A stretch of DNA of 64,000 nt from CAVYXZ01 sp965223835. GTDB taxonomy: Bacteria > Chloroflexota > Anaerolineae > Aggregatilineales > Phototrophicaceae. The notes below the pieces were generated by a model. That model searched no databases and had not been told where the DNA came from. It saw only the letters and a list, made by a program, of their open reading frames with translations. This document shows, in pieces, positions 43,590 through 52,221 of the stretch; position 1 is the stretch's first letter; the number at the start of each line of letters is the position of its first letter. Position numbers and translations under genes: made by a program. The stretch spans positions 434,001 through 498,000 of the forward strand of contig OZ245023.1 of the NCBI GenBank assembly GCA_965223835.1. Reading direction: 5' to 3'.

Positions 43590-45053
43590 TCACGTACCAT
43601 TGTGCAATGGGTCAGCAATCGCCCGCCGGTCAGCTTCCACCTGCTCGAACCAGGTGTCGAGTTCGTTCAGTAATTGCCGCACGCGCGCCGGTTGCGCCGC
43701 TGCCAGGTCATGCTGTTCGCCAGGGTCTTCAGCCAGATTATAGAGTTGCGGAGCCTCCGGTTCGAGTTCTTTGAGTTGCGGCACCGGCAGGAGATCCATC
43801 ACGGCGGCGGGATTTTCTTTGTGTTTGATGTCGGCTTCAATAAACGCGGCGGCGCGGTCGGCATCAACAGCGGAAACGAACAGATCCCGATTCAAGTAAA
43901 AGCGTGAACCGGCAATCATGGGGCGCACGAGTTTCCAGTCACCGTCTCGGACGGCGGCATTGGTGGCAATATTGGGATAATAGAAATTCCATTGCCAGAA
44001 GCGCCGGGGCACTGATTGGGGTTGCTCGCCCCGAAGTTGCGCCGTCAGATCATAGCCATCCAGCCACCGATCATCAATCATATCGATGTCGCACAGCGCG
44101 GCTAACGTCGGCAGCCAATCGGTAAAGTGGGTCAAGTCGTAGTTGACCGCATTCTTCGGCAGCCCATCCGGCCAGCGAATGACCAGCGGCACCTTGATTC
44201 CCCCTTCATAGACCCAGCCCTTACTGCCCCGTAAACCGGCGTTGAAGCGTTCATTGAACGTTTTTTCGCCGGGATCCAGCATAAACGCGGGGTTAAAGAA
44301 CGCGGGACCATTATCGCTGGTAAACATGACAATCGTATTCTGGTCAAGGCCCGCAGCCGTCAATTGATCCAGCACCCGACCGATGCCCGTGTCCATTGAT
44401 TCGATCATAGCATAGGTCGTCGCCGTAATGCGATCAAAGCCTTTGCCGAGATAATAGTCAATCAGGGATTGGGGAGCCTGGAACGGGGAATGCGGCGCAC
44501 TATACGTCAACATGAGCAAAAACGGTTCAGCTTGATGCCGCTGGATGAAGTCACAGGCCTGAGTCGTCAACACATCGGTCAGGTACTCACCGGTTCCGGG
44601 CGTGAGGCGGTCATTGTAACGCAAATGCCATTGATAATAATCGGACCAGCCGCCACAAAAACCGACGAATTCAGCAAAGCCCCGGGCATTGGGTTCATAG
44701 CGCCGGTCCAGTGAGCCATTATGCCATTTACCGATCAGACCAGTTGCATAGCCTGCATGGTGAAAAGTGTCGGCCAACGTCACCTCACGCAACGCAATGC
44801 GGTCCAACCCAAACAGATCGTACTGCGTAATCGCGCCCGTTCGGTGTGGATAGCGCCCGGTCAAGAGTCCGGCCCGCGCGGGTGAGCAGATAGGCGATGC
44901 AGAGTAATGTTGTTGCAGGCAGATTCCCTCGCCAACCAACCGATCAAGCTGCGGGGTCCTGACACGGCCTTCGCTGAAGATACCAAAATCGCCATAGCCC
45001 ATATCATCGGCGACGATCAACACGACATTCGGTTTTGTTGTACTCACTGGCAT
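43590..45053 (-). CDS. Type I sulfatase (second), cytoplasmic
   Basis: 487 residues. Metal-site block NVVLIVADDMGYGDFG; formylglycine motif C-x-P-A-R in PICSPARAGLLTG, Cys being the modified residue; IGKWHNGS, YSAPHSPFQAP and MFTSDNGPAFF are the other conserved blocks. It hydrolyses a sulfate ester, likely on a sugar. Again no signal peptide. It lies 17 bases downstream of the PdxA-like gene on the same strand, so the two are co-transcribed, and is convergent with the transport operon. It differs clearly in sequence from the sulfatase at 28120. Confidence 0.9.
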   Translation of the reverse strand: MPVSTTKPNVVLIVADDMGYGDFGIFSEGRVRTPQLDRLVGEGICLQQHYSASPICSPARAGLLTGRYPHRTGAITQYDLFGLDRIALREVTLADTFHHAGYATGLIGKWHNGSLDRRYEPNARGFAEFVGFCGGWSDYYQWHLRYNDRLTPGTGEYLTDVLTTQACDFIQRHQAEPFLLMLTYSAPHSPFQAPQSLIDYYLGKGFDRITATTYAMIESMDTGIGRVLDQLTAAGLDQNTIVMFTSDNGPAFFNPAFMLDPGEKTFNERFNAGLRGSKGWVYEGGIKVPLVIRWPDGLPKNAVNYDLTHFTDWLPTLAALCDIDMIDDRWLDGYDLTAQLRGEQPQSVPRRFWQWNFYYPNIATNAAVRDGDWKLVRPMIAGSRFYLNRDLFVSAVDADRAAAFIEADIKHKENPAAVMDLLPVPQLKELEPEAPQLYNLAEDPGEQHDLAAAQPARVRQLLNELDTWFEQVEADRRAIADPLHNGT

Positions 45054-45070
45054 TACCTTATTTTATGTAT

Positions 45071-46057
45071 TCAACGCGCTAATTTGATCGCATAATCCAA
45101 CGCGGCGGCCAGACTGCCCGGATCGGCGATGCCTTGTCCGGCAATGTCAAATGCGGTGCCGTGGGCGGTCGTGGCCCCAATCACCGGCAACCCCATCCAT
45201 AACGTAGCAATTTGCTCACGGGCCTGTAGCTTACGGGCAATGTTCAATTGGTCGTGATACATGCACACAACGCCATCGAACTCACCATCAAAAGCCCGTT
45301 TGAAGACAATATCCGCTGGAACTGGTCCCTGCGCCTGAATGCCTTCGGCTACCGCGCATGCGATCGCAGGCTCAATTTCATCAATTTCCTCGCGACCAAA
45401 CAGGCCACCCTCGCCAGCGTGTGGATTGAGGGCGGCAACGGCGATGCGTGGTGCGTCATAACCAATGCGCTGTAGAACATGGTGCAGGTGCTGGATACGA
45501 CGCTGGATAGTCGGTGTTTTGATGTAGCCGACGATCTCTTTGAAGGCGATATGTTCAGTAACGGCGACACCCCAGACAGCGCCAACCGCACCGAGAATAA
45601 ACGGTTCCGGGCTGTTGGTGATGTCAGCCAGAAATTCGAGTTCATCGAAATAATCATAACCAGCGAGGTGAAACGCTTCTTTGTTCATCGGAGCGGCCAC
45701 GACGCCGTTGACCAACCCCTGCTGCGCGAGGTCATAGGCCGTTTCCAGGTATAATGCCGCGGCCTTGCCAAACTGAGGATCAACAACGCTGTACCGGGTA
45801 GCCCCTAATTCAAATCCTCGCGGACGCAGCACCGCAATCGTCGCCGGGTCAAATTGAGCCTCAGCGCAATCGTTAATCGCTACAAATCCGCAGTCAGCAT
45901 TGAGCAGCATGGCCTGATCGCGCAGCACGGTTACATCACCAATGATGAATGGACGGCAACGATCGAAAATGGTTGCATCCCCCAGCAGCTTGACAATCAG
46001 TTCAGGACCGATTCCCGCCGCATCACCCATCGTGATCGCAATGATTGGTTTATGCAT
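45071..46057 (-). CDS. PdxA-family dehydrogenase (4-hydroxythreonine-4-phosphate or related sugar acid phosphate)
   Basis: 328 residues. Family blocks: IIAITMGDAAGIGPELIVKLL, AAPMNKEAFHLAGY, ALNPHAGEGGLFGREE and FDGVVCMYHDQLNIA, with the metal-binding His and Asp residues of PdxA. PdxA oxidises 4-phosphohydroxy-L-threonine in vitamin B6 synthesis, but paralogues (PdxA2/DtnB type) oxidise D-threonate or D-erythronate 4-phosphate. Being co-transcribed with a sulfatase and not with pyridoxine genes, a catabolic role is more plausible. Followed 17 bases later by the sulfatase gene. Confidence 0.87.
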   Translation of the reverse strand: MHKPIIAITMGDAAGIGPELIVKLLGDATIFDRCRPFIIGDVTVLRDQAMLLNADCGFVAINDCAEAQFDPATIAVLRPRGFELGATRYSVVDPQFGKAAALYLETAYDLAQQGLVNGVVAAPMNKEAFHLAGYDYFDELEFLADITNSPEPFILGAVGAVWGVAVTEHIAFKEIVGYIKTPTIQRRIQHLHHVLQRIGYDAPRIAVAALNPHAGEGGLFGREEIDEIEPAIACAVAEGIQAQGPVPADIVFKRAFDGEFDGVVCMYHDQLNIARKLQAREQIATLWMGLPVIGATTAHGTAFDIAGQGIADPGSLAAALDYAIKLAR

Positions 46058-46178
46058 TTCATTACCTCGGCGCTAATGGCTAACCACCTAGCTGTTTATA
46101 TCCTATCTGCGGTTGGTTGTCGAAAGCGGGATTGCGCCATTATAATCCGGGCAGTGATGCTAAAAAACTGGGGGCAAA

Positions 46179-47354
46179 ATGAAATTAGAATATACGATTC
46201 GCACCTTAACGCACGGCCCGGCGCACCACTTTTTTGGTTATTACAGCGTCTGCAACTGGAATCAAGCGCAGACCCATCTCATTTGCCTGGAAAGTCCGTT
46301 TCAGGATCATCTACCGGAACCGCATGAAGCGGCGACGGTTGGTCTGGTGGATGCCCAAACCGGCCAGTTTGAACCGGTGGCGCAAACCCATGCCTGGAAC
46401 CTGCAACAAGGGGCCTGGCTATACTGGAACCCCCTGGCTCCCGATTCCGAAATCATGTTCAATGATCGGGCCGCTGGCGAACTGGTTTCCGTAATTGTGA
46501 ACATTAACACGGGCGCACGGCGCACCCTCCCCCGCCCGATTAATGCGGTGAGCAGAGATGGCAAGTTAGCGTTGTGTCTGTCCTATGGTCGCATGGGACG
46601 TTTGCGTAAAGTGGTGGGTTATAAAGGCGCTGCCGACCCCAACCCCAAAGACCCGCACCCGGCGAATGATGGCGTCTATGTCATGGACATGCAGACCGGG
46701 GACGTGAAGTTGATTGTCTCGATTCAGGAAGTGTACGATCGACTCGCACCCCACCATCCCATCGTGCGCGACAACCATATGTGGTTTAATCATGTCAACT
46801 TTAATCCCAGCGGCACCCGGCTCTATTTCCTGGCCCGTTGCTGGGAAGATGGTCAATTACAAACCGGAACCTATACGGTCAATGTGGATGGCAGCGACCT
46901 GCGCGAGGTGATTCCATTTGGCACGCGCTCTTCCCATGCGGACTGGCGCAGCGACACCGAGTTTGCCGCCACCTACGATGTTCGGGGCCGGGGTCGGGAG
47001 CATATGCTGGTGACGGATGAAGGGGTAACGGCCAGTCGCTTCATCGCGGAAGGGCGGCTGAATTTCGATGGACACATGACCTATTCGCCCGACCGCGAAT
47101 GGATGGTGACGGACCAGAACATTGGCGACCCGCTGCAAAAATGGCTACTCATTATGCGCGTCGCCGATGAAGCAGTCAGTGTGTTGCACCAGTTCGACAT
47201 GTACGAACCCCGGTTCTTATTTGGTGATCTGCGTTGTGACCTGCACCCGCGCTGGAATCGCACCGGCGATGCCGTCTGTGTCGATGCGCTGGCAGCGGAT
47301 GGCACGCGGCAACTGCATGTCGTGGAATTTACCGCACCGTTGCCTGCGCAATGA
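46179..47354 (+). CDS. Beta-propeller protein, TolB/oligogalacturonate lyase-like
   Basis: 391 residues, no signal peptide. Repeated strands of the propeller type occur throughout (AWLYWNPLAPDSEIMFND, HVNFNPSGTRLYFLARCW, HMTYSPDREWMVTDQN, LHPRWNRTGDAVCVDAL), with N/S-P-x-G/D turn motifs, resembling TolB-like and oligogalacturonate-lyase-like propellers. The HHFFGYY start and NHMWFNH block may bind metal or sugar. Catalysis is unproven. It lies divergently from the PdxA-like gene with 120 bases between, in the same carbohydrate-rich region. Confidence 0.7.
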   Translation: MKLEYTIRTLTHGPAHHFFGYYSVCNWNQAQTHLICLESPFQDHLPEPHEAATVGLVDAQTGQFEPVAQTHAWNLQQGAWLYWNPLAPDSEIMFNDRAAGELVSVIVNINTGARRTLPRPINAVSRDGKLALCLSYGRMGRLRKVVGYKGAADPNPKDPHPANDGVYVMDMQTGDVKLIVSIQEVYDRLAPHHPIVRDNHMWFNHVNFNPSGTRLYFLARCWEDGQLQTGTYTVNVDGSDLREVIPFGTRSSHADWRSDTEFAATYDVRGRGREHMLVTDEGVTASRFIAEGRLNFDGHMTYSPDREWMVTDQNIGDPLQKWLLIMRVADEAVSVLHQFDMYEPRFLFGDLRCDLHPRWNRTGDAVCVDALAADGTRQLHVVEFTAPLPAQ

Positions 47355-47783
47355 GATTGCCAAACTCGGCACTGATGAATCCACTCCGATCAATGCACAT
47401 TTTTTGCCTACACAGCTTGCCCCCGATTCTTAGCCAACTACCCAACCAGTGCACATTAGAACCGTTGAAAGCAATTTACTTTCGCCTTCAACGAACGCAT
47501 GCTCGTGATTGTCGCAGGCCGTATGAATTTTTTAGCAGATAATTCAACCTGAAGTTGCCGGGCATATAGCTCAATGATATACTTTTGAAGGAATAAATAT
47601 TATAGACTTCAGAAAAATACTGACCTGTTATAGGTTACAACAAACAGGCCAGAGTAGAAAAACAAATCGGATTATTGTCGTTAAACCTATCTTGCTCTGG
47701 ACAAATCCATTCGAGTGAAACTTCTTGTACACCAGTTGCGGAATCAACGAATTATTGATCTATTCCGATAAAGGATTCAAGAT
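47355..47783. other. Intergenic AT-rich stretch without recognisable gene
   Basis: About 430 bases with no convincing coding frame on either strand. It becomes clearly more AT-rich towards the right. Imperfect inverted repeats near 47625-47655 (around CCTGTT and AACAGG) may act as a weak terminator or leader. Nothing else supported. Confidence 0.5.
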
Positions 47784-48632
47784 ATGTCTTCCTCATACGA
47801 TCAATCATCAAGTTCGCTTGGACGTAATGCTGTTTACGCCAAAGGCAATCTTTCTCGATACTCTCGTTTGATTGAGCATTTTGATGCTTTAACGCATAAG
47901 TTAAGGGCGGCTGAAACAGATTCAGATAGTCAACTGAAATCATGGTACGCTGAATATTTGGCAGCGCTTGAGACACGAGCTAATCTGTTGGCAGCGGAGC
48001 CTACAGATCAGGAAAATGTGGATTGTCCAAACTGGGTGTGGGCTAATGAGGATGTTCCGGCCCTTCCCCTACATACCAGTCCATTTGGCCCGCCTCCATT
48101 CGTCGTGCCCGGTACCTTTAGTGGATATGCACCGTTTACGATGTCTGAAGGCAGCAACGAGTTCCCTAATGGTGCTCAGCCCCTTTCGAGTACGTTATAT
48201 GATAAGTCGTTGGTCTTTGGTGGTAAACTTATCGACACAACGAATAGCTCCCACTGGTACCGTGATTGGCAATTTGTTGCTCAATTGCCACCCGCTCCCG
48301 CAGCAGGTGAAATGGCCTACAGTTTCTATTTGACATGCCATACTAGCTGGTGGGCGAATAGTGGAATGTTGGATGGCTGGATTCAGTTGTTCTTCACGCC
48401 ATTGAGACCGCCGTTTTCAGGCCGCGAAGGCATTTGTGGAACAGAATTTATTCTTGAGATTGGTTGGCCCGGCAATCGAAATGTTGGTCGGGAGGGGGCG
48501 CGTGTCTTCATCTTCGGCAAACGAACCGTGAAGGCTGGTGAAAGCGCTAAAATTGCCTTAAACACACATCTGTATGCTGGGGTTAACCTGGGAGAGGCCA
48601 CTTTTGGGGGTGGATATGCTGTCCCATGGTGA
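47784..48632 (+). CDS. Hypothetical protein in AT-richer island, possibly frameshifted at its end
   Basis: 282 residues, no family recognised. A polar helical N-terminal part (about 15-75, SRYSRLIEHFDALTHKLRAAETD) is followed by a beta-rich Trp/Pro/Gly part (HWYRDWQFVAQLPPAPAAGEMAYSFYLTCHTSWWANSGMLDGWIQLFFTPLRPPFSG). No signal peptide or catalytic motif. It uses more AT-rich codons than neighbours. A reading one base shifted continues 31 codons beyond the stop (to 48723) with plausible strand-forming sequence (GEAHFVFTPRQEVTFG), so the true protein may be longer and the stop due to a frameshift. Origin by transfer is possible. Confidence 0.65.
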   Translation: MSSSYDQSSSSLGRNAVYAKGNLSRYSRLIEHFDALTHKLRAAETDSDSQLKSWYAEYLAALETRANLLAAEPTDQENVDCPNWVWANEDVPALPLHTSPFGPPPFVVPGTFSGYAPFTMSEGSNEFPNGAQPLSSTLYDKSLVFGGKLIDTTNSSHWYRDWQFVAQLPPAPAAGEMAYSFYLTCHTSWWANSGMLDGWIQLFFTPLRPPFSGREGICGTEFILEIGWPGNRNVGREGARVFIFGKRTVKAGESAKIALNTHLYAGVNLGEATFGGGYAVPW

Positions 48633-48847
48633 TGACCCAGTACCTTTCGAGCACGAGCCGCCACAACATTTCGGTGAAGCTCATTTTGTATTCACTCCCC
48701 GACAAGAAGTAACGTTCGGTTAGATATATTTGCGTCTACTTTTGATCTGTCGTCCTGCCGACAAAACCGTAGTGTGCAGGCATTAGCTGAGGTAATTAGT
48801 GCTCAATTTGGCGTAGGAGTCTGGCGATTCAAAATCGAATTTAGACT

Positions 48848-49666
48848 TTATTCCCTCACTTTGAGCAGAGTCCGCAGCCCATTGACGAACGTCCGCGCGA
48901 CAATCGAACTGTGGATTTCCCCGGCCATAAATTCATACTGTAAATCGAGTCCGGGGTAGTCGCGTGACTTCAGTTGAGCCACCAATGCGGCGGCATCACT
49001 GAGAATGCCTAGTTCGTCAGTGCCAGCACACAGGTAGACGGTTCGTGTCAAATCGCTATGGGTTTCAGCATACGCTTGTTCGTGCTTCAGGATTATCCTG
49101 TCATCCCACCAGATTGATGGACTGGCAGCAATATAACGCTGAAACGTATCCGGTCGGTTGAAGAGCGTATAGAGCATGAACAGTCCACCAAATGAATGCC
49201 CATGTCCGATGCGCATGGTCGGGTCGGTACGATACGTGGAATCGATAAACGGTATCACGTCATCGCGGATAAAGCTGAGAAAGTCAGCCGCCTCGCCCGA
49301 CGTGTTTTCGATTTCAGCCCAGGGCAGGATGGCCCGCATGGATGCCACCAGTTCATCATTCACGGAAGGCGTATAATCACGCGACCGGAGGCCGGTTTGT
49401 AACGCGACGTCGGTGGTCTCATAGCCGATCCCAACAATAATCATCTCTTGAACATATTGCGTGGCCGGAATAATCATCATCGTCTGGACGATGGCGGTGA
49501 CCATCGGGAAATACCAGTTGCTGTCCATGATATAAAGCACCGGATAGCGCTGGTCCGATGTGCCGTAGCTCAGGGGAACGCTAACATCAATGCGATAGTC
49601 ATAGCCACTGCCAGTTGCCTTCATCGCATGAACATGGGTATTGGGAAGCGTAACGGGTTGCATCAT
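48848..49666 (-). CDS. Alpha/beta hydrolase, esterase D/Fes-like
   Basis: 272 residues with no signal peptide. The esterase pattern: YPVLYIMDSNWYFPMVTAIVQTM after the first strands, IIVGIGYE, and the nucleophile elbow GHGHSFGGLFMLYTLF (Ser in GHSFGG), with the His in EFMAGEIHSSIVARTF near the C-terminus. Similar to putative esterases of the Fes/IroE and esterase D groups, which cleave siderophores or S-formylglutathione. AAGGACC precedes the ATG; an adjacent second ATG follows. It starts 16 bases after the phosphatase gene stop and is probably co-transcribed. Confidence 0.83.
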   Translation of the reverse strand: MMQPVTLPNTHVHAMKATGSGYDYRIDVSVPLSYGTSDQRYPVLYIMDSNWYFPMVTAIVQTMMIIPATQYVQEMIIVGIGYETTDVALQTGLRSRDYTPSVNDELVASMRAILPWAEIENTSGEAADFLSFIRDDVIPFIDSTYRTDPTMRIGHGHSFGGLFMLYTLFNRPDTFQRYIAASPSIWWDDRIILKHEQAYAETHSDLTRTVYLCAGTDELGILSDAAALVAQLKSRDYPGLDLQYEFMAGEIHSSIVARTFVNGLRTLLKVRE

Positions 49667-49682
49667 GCGATGGTCCTTGTTT

Positions 49683-50816
49683 TCAGTCCAGCAGGTTCGC
49701 TTTTAAGGCTCTAATGGTGTCAGCATCTACGTCGGCCTTTTCGGCGAGGTAGTTTTCAACGGAGCCGTAATGCTCGCGAACGTAGTCCAAAGTCACCTGC
49801 AGATTGTGCGGCGGCGCGGTCAGCAACGGTTGAATGTCATCGACATTGATGCCCAAAATGAACGACTGCACCGGCTTGAACTTGCCCTGCATGAATGTGC
49901 GAAAGTGTGCGAAATAATGATTGCTCAGGCTGTAGTCGGCGATAACGACGTCATCGGGCACCCCCAGCGCTGCCAGCAACAACGCGATGGTAATGCCGGT
50001 GCGATCTTTACCAGCGGTGCAGTGAATCGCGATGGGCAGGTTGGCAGGGTCAGCCATTGCCCGCAACATCTCACCGATGATTGGCCCATTCTCGTCGATC
50101 ATATGCCGGGTATAGGCCTCAACCATCAACTCGGTTAAATGGCTGGGATTGAACAGGACGGCCCGGACTCGCTCACGCGTCTGGCTCCCGGCGCTGATGG
50201 GCAGGCGGCGATATTCAGGTGCGGGGTTGGTCGGCAGCCGGTTGGGGTCTTCGGCCACTTCATCCTCGGAGCGCAAATCACACACCAGCTTGAGGCCGAT
50301 GTGCTTTAGCCATTCCAGATCTGTATCGGTCGCCCCAGCAAATGAACCCGTGCGATACACCTGCCCCCAGCGGGTATGCTTTCCATCAATCGTACGATAG
50401 CCGCCAATATCACGCGCATTGGCAACCCCTTCCAGTGGAATAATTCGCTCGGCAACCCTTAACGGCGGTTGGTCGTCAATGCGCAGTTCGAAATACGGTC
50501 GCGGGATATGATCGAGGCGGGGCGTCACAGCGCGGTCGGTGTTGGTGGCTACCGCAATCGGGGTATTACGACTGATTTTGTGCTGTGCCGGTCCGACATA
50601 GACTTGCGCTTTGTGAACTGTCCCCTGCCAGCGAATCTCAAACGTATTATCCGGTTGACGGGTGACAATGGCATCCACCGCCGGTTCGATCACTAATGAT
50701 TCCGGGTCGGGATAGAGTGTGCGCTGTCGACGACGCCGGGATGCAGATAGATAGCGCGGCACCCCAATCAGTGTCCCAACTACCGCAATCACTAATCCAC
50801 CCCACAAAAGCGTCAT
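49683..50816 (-). CDS. Tyrosine-protein phosphatase, Y_phosphatase3 family, membrane-anchored
   Basis: 377 residues. N-terminal membrane helix (LLWGGLVIAVVGTLIGVPRYL), a region of about 90 residues with beta strands (FEIRWQGTVHKAQVYVG), then the phosphatase domain from about 130: GVANARDIGGYRTIDGKHTRWGQVYRTGSF, and the C-x5-R-(T/S) P-loop HCTAGKDRTGIT with the catalytic Cys. Mycobacterial PtpB is a member of this family. Substrate may be a phosphotyrosine or phosphoinositide. It is followed by the esterase gene 16 bases later. Confidence 0.87.
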   Translation of the reverse strand: MTLLWGGLVIAVVGTLIGVPRYLSASRRRRQRTLYPDPESLVIEPAVDAIVTRQPDNTFEIRWQGTVHKAQVYVGPAQHKISRNTPIAVATNTDRAVTPRLDHIPRPYFELRIDDQPPLRVAERIIPLEGVANARDIGGYRTIDGKHTRWGQVYRTGSFAGATDTDLEWLKHIGLKLVCDLRSEDEVAEDPNRLPTNPAPEYRRLPISAGSQTRERVRAVLFNPSHLTELMVEAYTRHMIDENGPIIGEMLRAMADPANLPIAIHCTAGKDRTGITIALLLAALGVPDDVVIADYSLSNHYFAHFRTFMQGKFKPVQSFILGINVDDIQPLLTAPPHNLQVTLDYVREHYGSVENYLAEKADVDADTIRALKANLLD

Positions 50817-50926
50817 GTCAATTCCAATCTGCTGTCAGATTGACATATTATACCGGAAGCTCATGAATGAGCGTTTAATGTGAGGGGGAATCATTTAATG
50901 CAATCTAGCAAGTTGAAATCAACTTA

Positions 50927-51274
50927 TCAGCCGCTAGAGGATAGCGTGAGTTCAACCGCCTCAAAAATATCTCTCATATAAGCCTCAAGTTCTCGCAGGG
51001 CTTCTTCGGCTCGTTCTCGGCATTCATCGGAAACGTCTCCATGCTTCCAAATCCCAAATAGATAATCAAGACTATCACGATATTCACGAACTACCTCTAC
51101 CCCAATCGAGGTGTCTTCGTTTTCACGAAAGTATATTGCAAGCTGATGCCAAGCCTCAATATATTCATACAAATGCTGTTCATCAAAGCAGTGGGTTTCT
51201 GCATCTAGAGCAATAAATTTTGCCCGCTTGATAATCTCGCTTTCAAGTGCCGCCCTCATTTTGCCTTCAGTCAT
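50927..51274 (-). CDS. Small hypothetical helical protein
   Basis: 115 residues, predicted mostly helical and acidic (MRAALESEIIKRAKFIALDAETHCFDEQHLYEYIEAWHQ...). No motif recognised. Two starts are possible: the ATG at 51274, or the ATG at 51259 which has GAAGG upstream. AT-richer than its neighbours. It stands between the phosphatase and the KDPG-type aldolase, all on the minus strand, separated by about 110 bases on each side. Confidence 0.6.
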   Translation of the reverse strand: MTEGKMRAALESEIIKRAKFIALDAETHCFDEQHLYEYIEAWHQLAIYFRENEDTSIGVEVVREYRDSLDYLFGIWKHGDVSDECRERAEEALRELEAYMRDIFEAVELTLSSSG

Positions 51275-51388
51275 AATGAACTCAACATTTGATGTAAGAA
51301 AGGAGTCTCACGAAAGTTATTTTTCTCCTCGACAATATCCCTGGCTGTTTTGAACACTCACCGCCGTCAGCTTATTAGTGGATTAGGA

Positions 51389-52060
51389 TCAATTACGGAG
51401 CATCTGAATGCGTTCCAGCACGGCGCGGGTATTGGCAGTGAGGGTAGCGAAATCCTGTGATTCTATAATGGCGTTGCTGACTAACCCGCTGCCCATCCCC
51501 ACACAGGCGACACCGGCATCAAACCACGCCCGCAGGTTGTCTTCATCCGCCGTGACGCCGCCGGTGGGCATGATGCGCATCCAGGGGCGAGGTCCCAGTG
51601 CGGCCTTGACGAAACTCGGACCACCAACGGCACTGCCGGGAAACGACTTGACGATCTCGACGCCCCATTCTTCAGCGGTGGCGATTTCATTCAGCGAGCC
51701 GCAGCCTGGCATATAAGCGATCTTGCGCCGGTTACAGAGACGGGCGACCTCTTCATTGAAGGTGGGACCAACGACGAAATTAGCCCCATGCGCAATAAAC
51801 AACGCAGCGGTGGGCGCATCTTCAACTGAGCCGATGCCGATAATCAATTGCGGAAAATGCTCAGCGGCATGTTTGACCAGGGCGCTAAACACCTCAATCG
51901 CAAAATCCCCGCGATTGGTAAACTCCAGGACGCGACTGCCCCCGGCAGCTAAGGCTCCGGCAGTTTGTATTACGATGTCGCTGTCGGGGTGAAAAAAGAG
52001 CGGGACCATGCCATCAGCAATAATGGTATTGAGTACGGTGAGGCGGTCAAAACGGGCCAT
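51389..52060 (-). CDS. eda: KDPG/KHG aldolase family protein (Eda-like)
   Basis: 223 residues of the class I 2-keto-3-deoxy-6-phosphogluconate/4-hydroxy-2-oxoglutarate aldolase family, which splits KDPG into pyruvate and glyceraldehyde 3-phosphate. Catalytic Glu46 in RVLEFTNRG and Schiff-base Lys138 in GVEIVKSFPGS are both present, with the phosphate-binding GGV in MPTGGVTADE. The LEFTNRGDFA version (instead of EITLRT) is seen in a branch of the family. No edd or KDG kinase gene adjacent. Transcribed divergently from the S9 peptidase. Confidence 0.87.
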   Translation of the reverse strand: MARFDRLTVLNTIIADGMVPLFFHPDSDIVIQTAGALAAGGSRVLEFTNRGDFAIEVFSALVKHAAEHFPQLIIGIGSVEDAPTAALFIAHGANFVVGPTFNEEVARLCNRRKIAYMPGCGSLNEIATAEEWGVEIVKSFPGSAVGGPSFVKAALGPRPWMRIMPTGGVTADEDNLRAWFDAGVACVGMGSGLVSNAIIESQDFATLTANTRAVLERIQMLRN

Positions 52061-52221
52061 GTTGAGTCCTCAAGACGTCAGTTTTCGGTCAGCAGTTGAC
52101 AATGTTAGCATACCCAACATTCGCACTGGCGTAAACTGAACAATGTACCACATGGATGCGTAATTGCATGTAGAATGAAACGCGCACCATCTGCCCACTG
52201 ATGTGATAACGAGGCCCACTT

